Source: Bedellia somnulentella
Lineage: Eukaryota > Arthropoda > Insecta > Lepidoptera > Bedelliidae
Direction: 5' to 3'
Length of the DNA: 64,000 bases
NCBI GenBank assembly: GCA_963576735.1
Contig: OY755188.1
Coordinates: 13,876,323 to 13,940,322 of the forward strand
The notes under the pieces are model-generated. The model was not told the origin of the DNA, did not search any database, and saw nothing but the letters and a program-made list of their open reading frames with translations. The position numbers and the translations under genes are program-made. Shown piece by piece: positions 62,955-64,000 of this stretch (its first letter is position 1; every line of letters starts with the position of its first letter).

Positions 62955-63110
62955 AATTTCTAAGTTAAAATATGTTGTTTTATTTCTATTACTAGTTATT
63001 CTTTGTTTGACTTTGGCATTCATTTGTTTTATTTTTAGACTTGTATTGCAATTTTGTTTTTTTCTATGAGAAGCTTTGAATAAATAATTTCGTTCTTTAT
63101 TTATTTAATT
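62955..63110 (+). repeat. Family G repeat, copy 2
   Basis: TTATTTCTATTACTAGTTAT, TTTTTAGACTTG and GAGAAGCTTTGAATAAATAA match copy 1 with drift. AATAAA and a TTTA-rich end suggest the 3' end of a retroposon. Confidence 0.5.
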
Positions 63111-63114
63111 TATG

Positions 63115-63392
63115 CTGTGCTCCGTTTGTTAAGAATGGCACTAAACTAACGCATCTTTCCCCGTAAATCTGGTGCAACGCGACAAAGGGTATTGGTACAT
63201 TAAGTCATTGTTAGGCGGTGTAACTGGAAGCCGTTACCATCCATCTTTTATTATAATATCTTTTCTCCATTCAAATACCTAATGCCGCTAAGTGATCTTT
63301 TACTGTGGATCTGGCTAGTCCATTCGAGAGAAGGGTTGAAATTGTGTCTATTGTAAAGTCATATTTATAGCCTTATATAAGTGAGTAACTAA
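63115..63392 (+). mobile_element. Family A SINE, decayed, full order
   Basis: TTAAGAATGGCACTAAAC, GCGACAAAGGGTATTGG, AGGCGGTGTAACTGGAAGCC and ATATCTTTTCTCCATTC, then ATTTATAGCC. An extra tract of about 60 bp sits before the tail. Confidence 0.7.
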
Positions 63393-63449
63393 AGAAAAAA
63401 CTGTTGTAAAATAATTTATTTGGGTGAGCTTTCTTTGATTTATTTAGTT

Positions 63450-63580
63450 TTATCCTTAGTCATATGACAGTGAATGTGTGCAAAGCGGCGTTAGTCTTGA
63501 GTCTCATCTCATTGTTACATTTTACAGCCTAAAAGTGTGTATTCTAAACACTAGGCGACAAAATTTGTCGCCTATTAATA
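63450..63580 (+). mobile_element. Family B SINE, decayed
   Basis: TCCTTAGTCATATGACAGTG, AAAGCGGCGTTAGTC and AACACTAGGCGACAAAATTT are in family B order; head and tail are lost. Confidence 0.7.
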
Positions 63581-64000
63581 TTATATTAATTATCATGAAA
63601 CATTTAGCAGTTTCATTACCTTCAAAAACCTTTGGGGATGTACGGTAAAAACAAATGTTTTTTTAAGTAAGTTCACTTTCTAACCAACAAGAAGTATATT
63701 ATATTTTTTATTTAAAAGGCATAATACATAGTAATTATAATTTAATTGGCAAAGAGCTTTTGTAGATGCAAGCAAATAACTCAAAACATATATACAGATG
63801 AGAAAGTTATGGCGATAACGTTATTATCGGCTTGATGTCAAAGGTCGTCTAAATCATAATTTATATAAAAAATGCTCAAAATGATCGATTCCACGTTTGG
63901 AAGTAGCAAAACGTTTGTTTCCCAATGGTGTTCCAAGTAAGTGTTCCCATGCGAGCAAAGTTCACAGGTGTTGGCGCAATCAATATAATTTGAAATATTT
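63581..64000. other. Unassigned stretch
   Basis: AT-rich to the window end; no feature recognised. Confidence 0.4.

Overview
This window reads as repeat-rich, AT-rich insect DNA, most likely from a moth or butterfly. The main reason is its dispersed repeats, which resemble lepidopteran short and long retroposons as I remember them; I could not search a database. No spliced host gene could be recognised. The only convincing protein-coding sequence belongs to transposable elements: a 348-codon reverse-transcriptase fragment of a non-LTR retrotransposon (6577-7623), an 81-codon C-terminal piece of the same family (40180-40425), an RTE-like C-terminal remnant (62566-62754) and a decayed piggyBac-like cysteine-rich domain (22951-23065, minus). 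The window is probably intergenic or intronic.

Two SINE families dominate. Family A (about 250 bp, 45 or more copies and fragments) starts GCCGTGTAGTGTCGGC and ends in a short hairpin followed by GTGAGTATATGTATG repeats. Family B (about 360 bp, some 20 copies and fragments) has a clear tRNA-like head with A and B boxes, a body that includes a core I recall from other lepidopteran SINEs, and a tail ending in TTATG repeats. The LINE, family A and family B share one 3'-terminal design: ACCCC, a short loop, GGG, a spacer, GCGTGA or CCGTGA, then a TATG-type microsatellite. This suggests that both SINEs use the LINE's machinery. Perfect 9-14 bp target-site duplications around many copies support retrotransposition. 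Nested pairs (A in B at 31998-32228; B in A at 59974-60338) show that both families have been mobile.

Region by region: 0-5 kb has a decayed A copy, a tRNA-derived SINE (family C), a small inverted repeat and long featureless AT-rich DNA. 5-8.3 kb holds four A copies, a B copy and the long LINE fragment. 8.3-22.5 kb is scattered A, B, D and H repeats. 22.6-23.4 kb is the piggyBac-like element with TTAA ends. 24-37 kb is a dense cluster of A and B copies, with a 2.4-unit tandem duplication (30859-31712) and a small terminal-inverted-repeat element inside a B copy. 37-46 kb has a perfect 27-bp hairpin, a GC-rich long-inverted-repeat element (40919-41270) and a twin-primed family C insertion. 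47-49 kb is mostly unique DNA with a possible promoter and first exon on the minus strand. 49.4-49.6 kb is a 26-bp minisatellite. 52.9-53.4 kb carries a duplicated GC-rich segment. 54-64 kb has further A and B copies, a MITE, a poly(A) retroposon and an RTE-derived element whose 5' end matches family A.

Together these form a layered retroposon community: an autonomous LINE lineage, SINEs carrying its tail, an RTE lineage sharing the family A head, and a minority of DNA transposons.
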